DNA from: Rhizobiaceae bacterium
GTDB lineage: Bacteria; Pseudomonadota; Alphaproteobacteria; Rhizobiales; Rhizobiaceae
Direction: 5' to 3'
Assembly: GCA_004299545.1 (NCBI GenBank)
Contig: SCRB01000390.1
Location: 1-7,282, forward strand
DNA length: 7,282 bases
Of the stretch, positions 1-5,466 are shown piece by piece. A model generated the notes under the pieces. It saw only the letters and a program-made list of their open reading frames with translations. It searched no databases and had not been told where the DNA came from. The position numbers were made by a program, and so were the translations under genes. Every line of letters starts with the position of its first letter. Within the stretch, counting starts at the first letter, position 1.

Positions 1-515
1 CTTAATTGCCAGACATTGCCAAGGCCAGGCAGGGCAAAGCGCAGAACCTGCGGCATGATGATACGGCGGAAACGCAGCGCCGACCCCATGCCGATCGAGC
101 GCGCCGCCTCGATCTCGCCCCGCGACACGGCGAGATAGGCGCCGCGATAAACCTCGGCCTGGTAGGAGCCGGAAATGGCGCCGACCGCAAGCGCGCCCGC
201 CGCGAAGGCGGGCATCGCCAGGAAACCCTGCCCGCCGAGCAGATGGCCGAGGGCCGTGACCGCCGAGGAGCCGCCGAAATAGACCAAATAGATGACGAGG
301 AGTTCGGGAACGCCACGGAAGACCGTCGTATAGGCGTCGCCGAGGATGCGGAAGGGCAAGCGAGGCGAAAGCTTCGCCGCCGCCACGGCCGCGCCGAAGA
401 CGGCGCCGATGGCGAGTGCCGCCAGCGTCACTGCAAGCGTCAGCAGCGCCGCGAGCAGCAGGGCCGGCGCCCAACCGGTGGCGCCGAATCCGAGATAGGC
501 AAGCGCGTTGGTCAT
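1..515 (-). CDS. Polar amino acid ABC transporter permease, HisQ/HisM family (partial, N-terminal 171 residues)
   Basis: Inner-membrane permease subunit of a polar amino acid ABC importer. The reading frame starts at ATG 515-513 and is open to the left edge, so about 60 C-terminal residues of a typical 230-240 residue protein are missing. Seen in the translation: hydrophobic segments near residues 16-44, 65-85 and 98-118; the family pattern TVFRGVPELLVIYLVYF at 64-80; and the cytoplasmic EAA loop GEIEAARSIGMGSALRFRR (133-151) followed by IIMPQVLRFALPGLGN, which contacts the ATPase. An in-frame TGA about 12 codons upstream, with no other ATG, GTG or TTG between, fixes the start, although the Shine-Dalgarno is weak. 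The gene lies 100 bases downstream of the binding-protein gene on the same strand, which fits an occT-occQ-like order. The second permease and the ATPase are expected beyond the left edge. Family assignment is firm; substrate is unknown. Confidence 0.93.
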   Translation of the reverse strand, partial: MTNALAYLGFGATGWAPALLLAALLTLAVTLAALAIGAVFGAAVAAAKLSPRLPFRILGDAYTTVFRGVPELLVIYLVYFGGSSAVTALGHLLGGQGFLAMPAFAAGALAVGAISGSYQAEVYRGAYLAVSRGEIEAARSIGMGSALRFRRIIMPQVLRFALPGLGNVWQL

Positions 516-552
516 GCGGAAGAACCGCCCAGCTCGGATGCCCGCCGCTCAC

Positions 553-570
553 CGCCGCCTTGCCGCGGCG
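553..570 (-). other. GC-rich hairpin between binding-protein and permease genes
   Basis: In the 100-base gap between the binding-protein stop and the permease start there is a perfect 6-bp stem, CGCCGC paired with GCGGCG around a 6-base loop. It has no T-run, so it is not a classical terminator. In other binding-protein operons (malE-malF and hisJ-hisQ are known examples) intercistronic hairpins stabilise the upstream message and keep the permease level lower. The same role here is inference; in GC-rich DNA a stem this short can occur by chance. Confidence 0.35.
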
Positions 571-615
571 TGGCCTTGCGGGAACGGGAGCACCGAACCG
601 TCATGGCCGCCATTC

Positions 616-1476
616 TCAGTGCGGCGTGACGTTAATCTTGAACCACTTGAGCGAAAGCTTTTTCACGGTTCCGTCGGCGATGGCGCTCTTGATCGCCTTC
701 GAGAACATATCCCTCAGGTCGGTGTCCGATTTGCGGAAGCCGAAGCCTTCGCCCGGTCCCCAGATCGAGCCGCTGATCTGAGGCCCGGCAAGTGTCAGGT
801 TCTCGTTGCCCTTGCTCTGGAAAGCCGTGAGGAAATAGGTCGCGTCGTCGAACGCGTAATCGATACGGCCCGCGGCGAGGTCGAGATCGTGCTCGGCTGC
901 GGTCTTGTAGTTACGGATATCGGCAATATCGCTGAAATTATCCGTGATGAACTTGGTATAGACCGTCGCCGTCTGGAGGCCGATCGACTTGCCCTTGAGC
1001 GCGGCACGCAATTCCTTGACGAGCGGCTTGTCATGGGCGGGATCGCCGGTGAGGACGAGTTCCGTTCCCGTTCCCGGCAGCTTGGCGTCGTCGCTGCCCT
1101 TCACGGCCGCGAAGGTAGCCGGCGTCGCGGCATAGGGAACAGAGAAATCGATCACTTTCTGGCGCTCGGGGGTGATTGAAACGGCGTCCATCAGAACGTC
1201 GTACTTGCCGGCGTTGAGCGAGGGGATGGCGCTGTCCCAGTCCTGCGTGATGATCTTGCATTCGATCTTCATACGGCCGCAGAGATCCTTGACCAGTTCG
1301 ACCTCGAACCCGTCCAGCTTTCCGTCCGACCGCGTCAGGTTCCAGGGCGCATAGGCGCCTTCCGTGCCGATCGTGACCGATTTCCATTCCTTGGCGAAAG
1401 CCGGCTGCAACGCCGCCATGGCGAAGATCGCAGCGCCGGCAAGAAGTCTGGCGACGAGGCGTGTGTTGTTTTTCAT
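616..1476 (-). CDS. Periplasmic substrate-binding protein of a polar amino acid ABC transporter (SBP_bac_3; Lys/Arg/Orn-octopine-nopaline type)
   Basis: A 286-residue exported solute-binding protein that would capture an amino acid in the periplasm and hand it to the HisQ/M-type permease encoded next downstream. Residues 1-28 form a signal peptide: basic MKNNTRLVAR, a hydrophobic core, then AFA before KEW, a typical signal peptidase I site. The mature part reads as family 3: TIGTEGAYAPWNLTRSDGKLDGFEVEL (35-61), then SITPERQKVIDFSVPYA (100-116) of the first lobe, GKSIGLQTATVY (162-173), and GRIDYAFDD (203-211), where such proteins place an acidic ligand contact. Cys66 and Cys73 sit where HisJ-like proteins carry a short-range disulfide. 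The overall pattern resembles opine binding proteins such as NocT/OccT and LAO/HisJ; choosing among arginine, ornithine, lysine, histidine or an opine is not possible from sequence alone. The start is supported by an AGAGGGGA Shine-Dalgarno just upstream of ATG 1476. The gene is probably first in its operon. Confidence 0.95.
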   Translation of the reverse strand: MKNNTRLVARLLAGAAIFAMAALQPAFAKEWKSVTIGTEGAYAPWNLTRSDGKLDGFEVELVKDLCGRMKIECKIITQDWDSAIPSLNAGKYDVLMDAVSITPERQKVIDFSVPYAATPATFAAVKGSDDAKLPGTGTELVLTGDPAHDKPLVKELRAALKGKSIGLQTATVYTKFITDNFSDIADIRNYKTAAEHDLDLAAGRIDYAFDDATYFLTAFQSKGNENLTLAGPQISGSIWGPGEGFGFRKSDTDLRDMFSKAIKSAIADGTVKKLSLKWFKINVTPH

Positions 1477-1845
1477 GGTTTCCCCTCTTTTCTATTGGTC
1501 TTTATCTTTCCCGCAAAGCTGACTGTGGCGTGGAAGCTGTCTCACGCGAAAACAGACGGGCAATGCGCAAGCAAGCCCCTCGATTTCTCTCAAGCTGGCG
1601 CGGAATTTGTTGCATTCCCGAAATATTGCCTTCGCGCCCGGAGCATAATTGCGTTTCCGTACAGCGCAAGGAAAAACGCTCCGCCGCCCGAAGGAGGGCG
1701 CGGCCGGATTTGCTGCTTGCGAAATGAGCGCCGAGCGCTCGCGAGAGCCGCTCCATCACAGCTGGCACGCGCGGTCCGCCCCCTGTTTCATCGGAAACAT
1801 GCGCGCAACTTGATGCCGCCGGCATTTCGTTCCACATCAGGCGCG
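1477..1845. other. Intergenic region between divergent genes, with two short dyads
   Basis: This 369-base stretch separates the minus-strand amino acid operon from the plus-strand DUF930 gene and must hold both promoters. An open frame runs through it on the plus strand in phase with the DUF930 gene from 1495, but its translation shows no domain, signal or compositional signature, so it is treated as non-coding. Two inverted repeats are visible: GGAAT-N7-ATTCC at 1602-1618 and TGTTTC-N4-GAAACA at 1784-1799. No convincing -35/-10 pair was found for either direction, which is common in alphaproteobacteria, where promoters match the E. coli consensus poorly. No tRNA, other RNA gene or insertion sequence is seen. 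Confidence 0.6.
1784..1799. promoter_or_regulatory. Perfect 6-4-6 inverted repeat upstream of the DUF930 gene (candidate operator)
   Basis: TGTTTC-ATCG-GAAACA is a perfect 6-bp dyad with a four-base centre, lying 46 bases upstream of the preferred ATG at 1846. The position and size fit a repressor operator for the DUF930 gene, or a small hairpin at the 5' end of its message. No regulator family is assigned. A chance origin cannot be excluded for one copy. Confidence 0.35.
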
Positions 1846-2661
1846 ATGAGGAATGAAACGCTACAGGGGCCGGATGTGTCGAGGTGGGCGCTGCCGGCCT
1901 CCGCCGCCATTCACCTCCTTTGCGGGGCGCTTCTGCTGTTCGGGCTGCCGGCGTTCCCCGACTTGCGGCACAAAGAGCAAGTTGTGAAGGTGGATCTGGT
2001 GCCGCCGCCCAAGCCCGCCGAAGATGCCAGGGCAAAGCCTCCGCCCCCTGCTGGGAAGCCCAGGAAGCCCAACCCGCCGCCGCAACCCGCTGCAAAAATG
2101 GAAAAGCCGCCGGTCGGGGAGAAAAACACCCCAATGCGCGGCCCCATCCCCGTCTTGAGGCCGGTCCTCCGTTTCGGCGACAAGGACACCGGCCCGCGGA
2201 AAGCCTCGAATGGCAGGAATGCCGAAGACGGTCCCACATCGCAACAGGCGGAAAGCAGAGCCGAACGGCAATCTGTCGCCGGTGGGCCGGGCATCCCGAA
2301 GCTGAAGGAAGCGAAGACCTTGTTTTCGCAACAGGCGGACGGTGACCCGCTCGCAACGACCGCCATGCGCAACATTCCGCGGGATGACCGGATCGGCCGG
2401 CTCTGCGCCACCGAACTGCGTGATCAGTTGCTCAACGCCTCGCCCCCTTATTTCCCGGAATTGCTGCCTTTCTTCCGGTTGAAGGCGGGCACGGTGATGG
2501 ATGTCCCCCAATCAGCCTTTCAGGCCGACGGGAAATGGTACGATCTCGGCTTCCGCTGCGAGGTCGATGCCGGAGCGACGAAAATCGTCTCCTTCGCCCT
2601 GCACATCGGCGACCCGATCCCGCGCAGCCAATGGAAAGCACGCGACCTGCCTCCCCGATAG
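1846..2661 (+). CDS. Membrane-anchored proline-rich protein with C-terminal DUF930-like domain
   Basis: A 271-residue protein of unknown function. It has a short N-terminal cytoplasmic tail, one hydrophobic segment at about residues 14-38 (WALPASAAIHLLCGALLLFG), then KVDLVPPPKP and a proline/lysine-rich stretch to about residue 103, a variable polar linker, and a folded C-terminal part at about 180-268 that I assign to DUF930 from its pattern: RIGRLCATELRDQLL, PPYFPELLPFFR, AFQADGKWYDLGFRCEVD and SFALHIGDPIPRSQW. The anchor plus Pro/Lys linker resembles TonB, but the C-terminal domain is not TonB-like. The C-terminal part is predicted periplasmic, and Cys187 and Cys238 could form a disulfide. 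The start is uncertain: ATG 1846 (weak CAGG upstream) is preferred because the anchor then begins near residue 14; ATG 1813 is an in-frame alternative. Frames further upstream lack any protein signature. The gene stands alone between two ABC transport loci and has no visible functional partner. Confidence 0.8.
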   Translation: MRNETLQGPDVSRWALPASAAIHLLCGALLLFGLPAFPDLRHKEQVVKVDLVPPPKPAEDARAKPPPPAGKPRKPNPPPQPAAKMEKPPVGEKNTPMRGPIPVLRPVLRFGDKDTGPRKASNGRNAEDGPTSQQAESRAERQSVAGGPGIPKLKEAKTLFSQQADGDPLATTAMRNIPRDDRIGRLCATELRDQLLNASPPYFPELLPFFRLKAGTVMDVPQSAFQADGKWYDLGFRCEVDAGATKIVSFALHIGDPIPRSQWKARDLPPR

Positions 2662-2693
2662 GCCGCCCCGATAGAGAGTGCCGTTGCGTCGGT

Positions 2694-2723
2694 TTGACGG
2701 GGCGGAACTTATTGTCATATACA
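2694..2723 (+). promoter_or_regulatory. Sigma70-like promoter for the liv-type operon
   Basis: TTGACG at 2694-2699 and TATACA at 2718-2723 are separated by 18 bases. They match the consensus -35 and -10 hexamers at five and four of six positions. The pair lies just after the DUF930 stop and about 64 bases upstream of the GTG start of the first ATPase gene, leaving a structured leader of roughly 55 bases. It is the best promoter match found in the window. The assignment is by pattern only. Confidence 0.6.
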
Positions 2724-2737
2724 CCCTAGTTCCGAAG

Positions 2738-2762
2738 GTCCGTCCGTGGGAACGGGGCGGAC
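2738..2762 (+). promoter_or_regulatory. Leader hairpin upstream of the liv-type operon
   Basis: GTCCGTCC at 2738-2745 can pair with GGGCGGAC at 2755-2762, giving an 8-bp stem with one G-U pair and a nine-base loop. It lies between the predicted promoter and the Shine-Dalgarno at 2774-2783. An overlapping dyad, GTTCC (2729-2733) with GGAAC (2749-2753), cannot form at the same time. No T-run follows, so it is not a terminator. It may be an mRNA 5' structure or an operator; no known riboswitch is recognised. Confidence 0.35.
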
Positions 2763-2773
2763 AGAGGGGCAAA

Positions 2774-2783
2774 GAGGGAGGGG
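2774..2783 (+). promoter_or_regulatory. Strong ribosome binding site that selects the GTG start at 2787
   Basis: The purine run GAGGGAGGGG ends three bases before GTG 2787. No in-frame ATG lies nearby; the first internal Met is inside the conserved Walker A region. This site is therefore the reason for calling a GTG start for the first ATPase gene. Confidence 0.75.
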
Positions 2784-2786
2784 TTC

Positions 2787-3593
2787 GTGGAATCCGCCGC
2801 GCCAAACGACAGCGCCGGACTGCTTGAGGTTCGCGATCTCGTCAAGGATTTCGGTGGCCTGCGTGCCATCGATCATTGCAGCTTCAGCGTGCAGGAAGGC
2901 ACGATCACCGGCCTGATCGGGCCGAACGGAGCCGGCAAGACGACGATGTTCAACGTCATCACCGGCTTTTTCCAGCCCGATGCCGGCCATGTCTTCCTCG
3001 GTGGGGGGGACGTAACCAGTCTCCCACCCAACGAGTTGTTCACAAAAGGCCTGTGCCGGACATTCCAGATCCCGCGCGAGCACGAAAGCATGTCGGTACT
3101 GGAAAACCTGATACTGGTGGCGCCCGACCAGATGGGCGAACGCTTCTGGAACTGCTGGGTCCGTCCCGGCGAGGTTCGCCGCCAGGAAGAGGAGATCCGT
3201 ACCCGCGCGCTCGACGTCCTGCGCTTCGTCGATCTCACTCATGTCGCCGACGAATATGCCGGCAAGCTTTCCGGCGGGCAGAAGAAACTCCTTGAACTGG
3301 CCCGCACGCTGATGACCGACCCGAAGATCGTCCTGCTCGACGAACCGGCCGCCGGCGTCAACCGCACGCTGATGAAGCGGCTTTCGGAGAACATCGAGAC
3401 GTTGCGCCGCGAGCGCGGTATCACTTTCCTGCTCATCGAGCATGACATGAACCTGGTGATGAATCTCTGCAACCCGGTGATCGTGATGAGCGAAGGGCGT
3501 CGGCTGATGGAAGGCCGCCCTGAAGAAGTACAGCGCGACCCGCGTGTTCTGGAGGCTTATCTTGGTGGACAATATGCCGCTGCTGAAGGTTGA
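2787..3593 (+). CDS. livG: HAAT-family ABC transporter ATP-binding protein, LivG-like
   Basis: A 268-residue cytoplasmic ATPase that powers a hydrophobic amino acid/amide importer together with the LivF-like protein encoded next. Visible motifs: Walker A GPNGAGKTT (45-53), Q-loop RTFQIPR (Gln94), signature LSGGQ (161-165), Walker B IVLLDEP (181-187) and the switch histidine in IEHDMNL (His219). All catalytic positions are intact. The family features VLENLI after the Q-loop and VLEAYLGG at the C-terminus place it in the LivG branch rather than LivF. Initiation is at GTG 2787 behind a strong Shine-Dalgarno. It is the first gene of a four-gene operon and overlaps the next gene by about 29 bases, which suggests translational coupling. 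The gene order (ATPases first, then permeases) differs from E. coli livKHMGF. The substrate may be branched-chain amino acids, but other HAAT substrates such as amides, urea or aromatic compounds are not excluded, so the symbol denotes the family. Confidence 0.95.
   Translation: MESAAPNDSAGLLEVRDLVKDFGGLRAIDHCSFSVQEGTITGLIGPNGAGKTTMFNVITGFFQPDAGHVFLGGGDVTSLPPNELFTKGLCRTFQIPREHESMSVLENLILVAPDQMGERFWNCWVRPGEVRRQEEEIRTRALDVLRFVDLTHVADEYAGKLSGGQKKLLELARTLMTDPKIVLLDEPAAGVNRTLMKRLSENIETLRRERGITFLLIEHDMNLVMNLCNPVIVMSEGRRLMEGRPEEVQRDPRVLEAYLGGQYAAAEG
3551..3555 (+). promoter_or_regulatory. Ribosome binding site inside the LivG gene that places the LivF start
   Basis: GGAGG lies within the last codons of the upstream ATPase gene. 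It is nine bases before GTG 3565 but 18 bases before ATG 3574, which is too far for efficient use. It therefore favours GTG 3565 as the LivF start. A TTG at 3562 is also in range but is a rarer start. Confidence 0.55.
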
Positions 3594-4284
3594 TTCGGTT
3601 TCAGCCGGCTATGGCGACAGCGAAATCCTGCATGGCGTGTCGATGGAAGTCCGTGAGGGCGAGATCGTCTCGATCATCGGTCCGAACGGCGCCGGCAAAT
3701 CGACGCTGATGAAGACGATCTTCGGCCTCCTGCATCCGCGCCAGGGCACGATCCATCTGCGCGACAAGGATATCTCGCATCATTCACCCTACCAGATCGT
3801 CGGGCTCGGCATGTGTTACGTTCCGCAGGTCGCCAATGTTTTCACGGAGCTGACCGTCGAGGAAAACCTCGAAATGGGCGCCTTCCTTTTGAAGAACGCC
3901 AACATGGACGAGCGCAAGGAGCGGGTTTACGAGCTTTTCCCGCGGCTGAAGGAACGCCGCCGCCAGCGCGCCGGCAAGATGTCCGGCGGCGAGCGGCAGA
4001 TGGTCGCCATGGGGAGCGCGCTGATGCTCGACCCGACGCTGGTGCTGATGGACGAACCGTCGGCCGGCCTGTCGCCGAAAATGGTCGAACTGATCTTCGA
4101 ACGCATCGAGCACATCAACAAAAGCGGTGGCCCGGCCATCCTGATCGTTGAGCAGAATGCCCAGTTGTCGCTGCAGATGGCGCATCGCGGCTATGTGCTC
4201 GCGGCCGGCGAAAACAGGTTCGAGGGTACCGGGCAGGATCTCCTGAACGATCCCGAAGTGGGTCGGCTCTATCTCGGCGGCTAG
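3565..4284 (+). CDS. livF: HAAT-family ABC transporter ATP-binding protein, LivF-like
   Basis: The second ATPase of the importer, 239 residues from GTG 3565, close to the usual LivF length. Motifs: Walker A GPNGAGKST (39-47), Q-loop YVPQ (Gln88), signature MSGGERQ (139-145), Walker B LVLMDEPSAG (159-168), and VEQNAQLSLQMAHRGYVLAAG (195-215) with a C-terminal LYLGG. The usual switch histidine is replaced by Gln197 in VEQN; this is standard for LivF proteins and is not a defect. It presumably pairs with the LivG-like subunit as a heterodimer below the LivH/LivM-like permeases. Start choice: GGAGG at 3551-3555 suits GTG 3565; ATG 3574 would shorten the protein by three residues; an in-frame GTG at 3544 lies before the ribosome site and is unlikely. 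The last base of its TAG stop begins a rhizobial-type palindrome. Confidence 0.93.
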   Translation: MDNMPLLKVDSVSAGYGDSEILHGVSMEVREGEIVSIIGPNGAGKSTLMKTIFGLLHPRQGTIHLRDKDISHHSPYQIVGLGMCYVPQVANVFTELTVEENLEMGAFLLKNANMDERKERVYELFPRLKERRRQRAGKMSGGERQMVAMGSALMLDPTLVLMDEPSAGLSPKMVELIFERIEHINKSGGPAILIVEQNAQLSLQMAHRGYVLAAGENRFEGTGQDLLNDPEVGRLYLGG

Positions 4285-4332
4285 AGCATGATCCCGAGAA
4301 GTGGAAGCCGGTTTTCCGGAAAGATTATGCTC
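4284..4332. repeat. Rhizobial-type intergenic palindromic repeat between LivF and LivH genes
   Basis: The outer arms GAGCATGATC (4284-4293) and GATTATGCTC (4323-4332) pair at nine of ten positions, and the tenth would be a G-U pair in RNA. The interior contains CCGGTTTTCCGG. From memory, near-identical units of the form GAGCATGATCC-GAAAAGTGG-ACCGGTTTTC-GAAAGATCATGCTC are scattered in high copy through Rhizobium, Ensifer, Agrobacterium and relatives, so I call it a dispersed repeat. The left arm begins on the G of the LivF TAG stop. The following GAACGAAGAGATAA (4333-4346) may belong to a longer version of the unit. In RNA it would form an intercistronic hairpin that could alter message stability or the ATPase-to-permease ratio; this is inference. 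Confidence 0.75.
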
Positions 4333-4382
4333 GAACGAAGAGATAAGGTGCCGGATATCCGATACGTGCAACTGGAGCGATC

Positions 4383-5462
4383 ATGAGCATGGAAAAATCG
4401 GCCGTATTGGAGGCAGATGTCCCTTCCGACCCGTCGGCGCCAAGACCGGCCGCGCGCGGCAGTCTGACCCTGCAGAACCGGTCGGTGTTCTCGGCTGTCC
4501 TGTTCCTCATCCTCGTCCTCTTCTGGGTCTTCGGCTGGCTGCGCGGCGCGACCTTCGGCGATCTTCTGTCGCTCACCATCTGGGGCATCATGCTGGGCGG
4601 CATCATCGCGCTCGGCGCCATCGGCCTGACGCTGGTCTACGGCGTTCTCAAATTCCCCAATTTCGCGCATGGCGAGTTGGTGACGATCGGCGCCTATTGC
4701 GCCTTCGGCATCATGGGGATGCTACCCCAGGGACCTGCGCTCAGGCCGTTTTCCTTCGGCTGGGAACTGATCGCCGCCATGATCCTGGCGCTGCCTATCG
4801 TCGCCGCGGTCGCGCTGGTCGTCGACCGGGTGCTGTTCTATCCGTTGCGCAGGCGCAACGCCTCGCTCGTCCTCTTCGCCATGGCGTCTCTGGCCGGCAC
4901 CTTTTTCCTGCGCAGCGTCATTTATCTGATCTGGGGGTCAGACTTTCATTTCTACTATCCCGGCCGTGCCAACCCGGCGCTGCACCTGCCTTTCGGCATT
5001 CGTGTGCAGGCCGACCAGATCTTTATTTTCGTCCTCGCCATCATTCTCGTCGGCCTCGTCTATCTGCTTCTGGAACACAGCCGGATGGGCAAGGCGATGC
5101 GCGCCACCGCGAACAATCCCGATCTCGCCCAGGTGCGCGGCATCAATACCGAGCGGGTGATCGCCTGGACCTGGGTGATCGGCGGCGCGCTCGCGGCGGC
5201 CGGCGGCGTGATGTATGCGCTGGCCTCGCAGTTGCGCCCTGAAATGGGGTTCTTCCTGCTGCTGCCGATCTTCGCGGCGGCGATCATGGGCGGCGTTGGC
5301 AGCCCGATCGGCGCGCTCGTCGGCGCGATCATCATCGGCATCGCCGAGCAATTGTCCGCTTCATTTCTCAACCCTGCCTACGGACCCGCTGTGGCGTTCC
5401 TGCTGATGATCGTGGTGCTCGTCATCCAGCCGCAGGGCCTGTTCGGCCAATCGGGGAAGTAA
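4383..5462 (+). CDS. livH: HAAT-family ABC transporter permease, LivH-like
   Basis: A 359-residue inner-membrane permease, one of the two channel-forming subunits. Seen in the translation: a polar N-terminal tail (1-33), a hydrophobic segment at about 35-55, then the LivH core beginning at IWGIMLGGIIALGAIGLTL and VYGVLKFPNFAHGELVTIGAY (85-105), the ATPase-contacting loop MGKAMRATANNPDLAQVRGI (235-254), GGVGSPIGALVGA (303-315) and the C-terminal VIQPQGLFGQ. LivH of E. coli is about 308 residues, so roughly 50 residues here are an N-terminal addition with a possible extra membrane segment. ATG 4383 has GGAG five bases upstream; a second ATG at 4389 would remove only two residues. The gene is separated from the LivF gene by 98 bases, half of them a palindromic repeat, and the next permease gene follows after four bases. 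Confidence 0.94.
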   Translation: MSMEKSAVLEADVPSDPSAPRPAARGSLTLQNRSVFSAVLFLILVLFWVFGWLRGATFGDLLSLTIWGIMLGGIIALGAIGLTLVYGVLKFPNFAHGELVTIGAYCAFGIMGMLPQGPALRPFSFGWELIAAMILALPIVAAVALVVDRVLFYPLRRRNASLVLFAMASLAGTFFLRSVIYLIWGSDFHFYYPGRANPALHLPFGIRVQADQIFIFVLAIILVGLVYLLLEHSRMGKAMRATANNPDLAQVRGINTERVIAWTWVIGGALAAAGGVMYALASQLRPEMGFFLLLPIFAAAIMGGVGSPIGALVGAIIIGIAEQLSASFLNPAYGPAVAFLLMIVVLVIQPQGLFGQSGK

Positions 5463-5466
5463 CGCC

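Noticed and set aside
6..629. A 207-residue open frame on the plus strand opposite the HisQ-like permease
   Set aside because: Its composition is highly charged (Arg, Glu, Ala) as expected for the antisense of a membrane protein; the minus-strand frame has the permease EAA motif.
1599..1613. Possible sigma54 promoter (TGGCGC...TTGC)
   Set aside because: The spacing between the GG and GC elements is 13 or 8 bases, not the required 10.
1626..1649. TTGCCT and CATAAT as a promoter for the DUF930 gene
   Set aside because: The spacing is only 12 bases, far below the 16-18 needed for a sigma70-type promoter.
1495..1845. In-frame upstream extension of the DUF930 gene (about 117 extra residues)
   Set aside because: The extension would precede a typical N-terminal membrane anchor, shows no domain or signal, and lies where the divergent promoters must be. 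It is open frame by chance in GC-rich DNA.
2653..2674. Two copies of CCCCGATAG, 13 bases apart, at the end of the DUF930 gene
   Set aside because: Nine-base repeats this close are easily produced by chance or slippage; no further copies or function are seen.
2715..3572. A 285-residue open frame antisense to the LivG-like gene, extending into the leader
   Set aside because: The LivG frame has all ABC ATPase motifs; the antisense translation has no family pattern and would cover the predicted promoter and ribosome site.
3565..4284. Missing switch histidine in the LivF-like ATPase as a sign of inactivity
   Set aside because: VEQN with glutamine at this position is normal for LivF proteins; the other catalytic motifs are intact.
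4352..4361. Ten-base palindrome CGGATATCCG upstream of the LivH-like gene
   Set aside because: There is no loop, so it is a poor hairpin. It lies within an operon with no nearby promoter, and a single copy gives no support for an operator.
4301..5242. A 313-residue open frame on the plus strand overlapping the LivH-like gene
   Set aside because: It is Arg/Gly/His-rich, has no recognisable domain, and shadows a clear permease gene in another frame.
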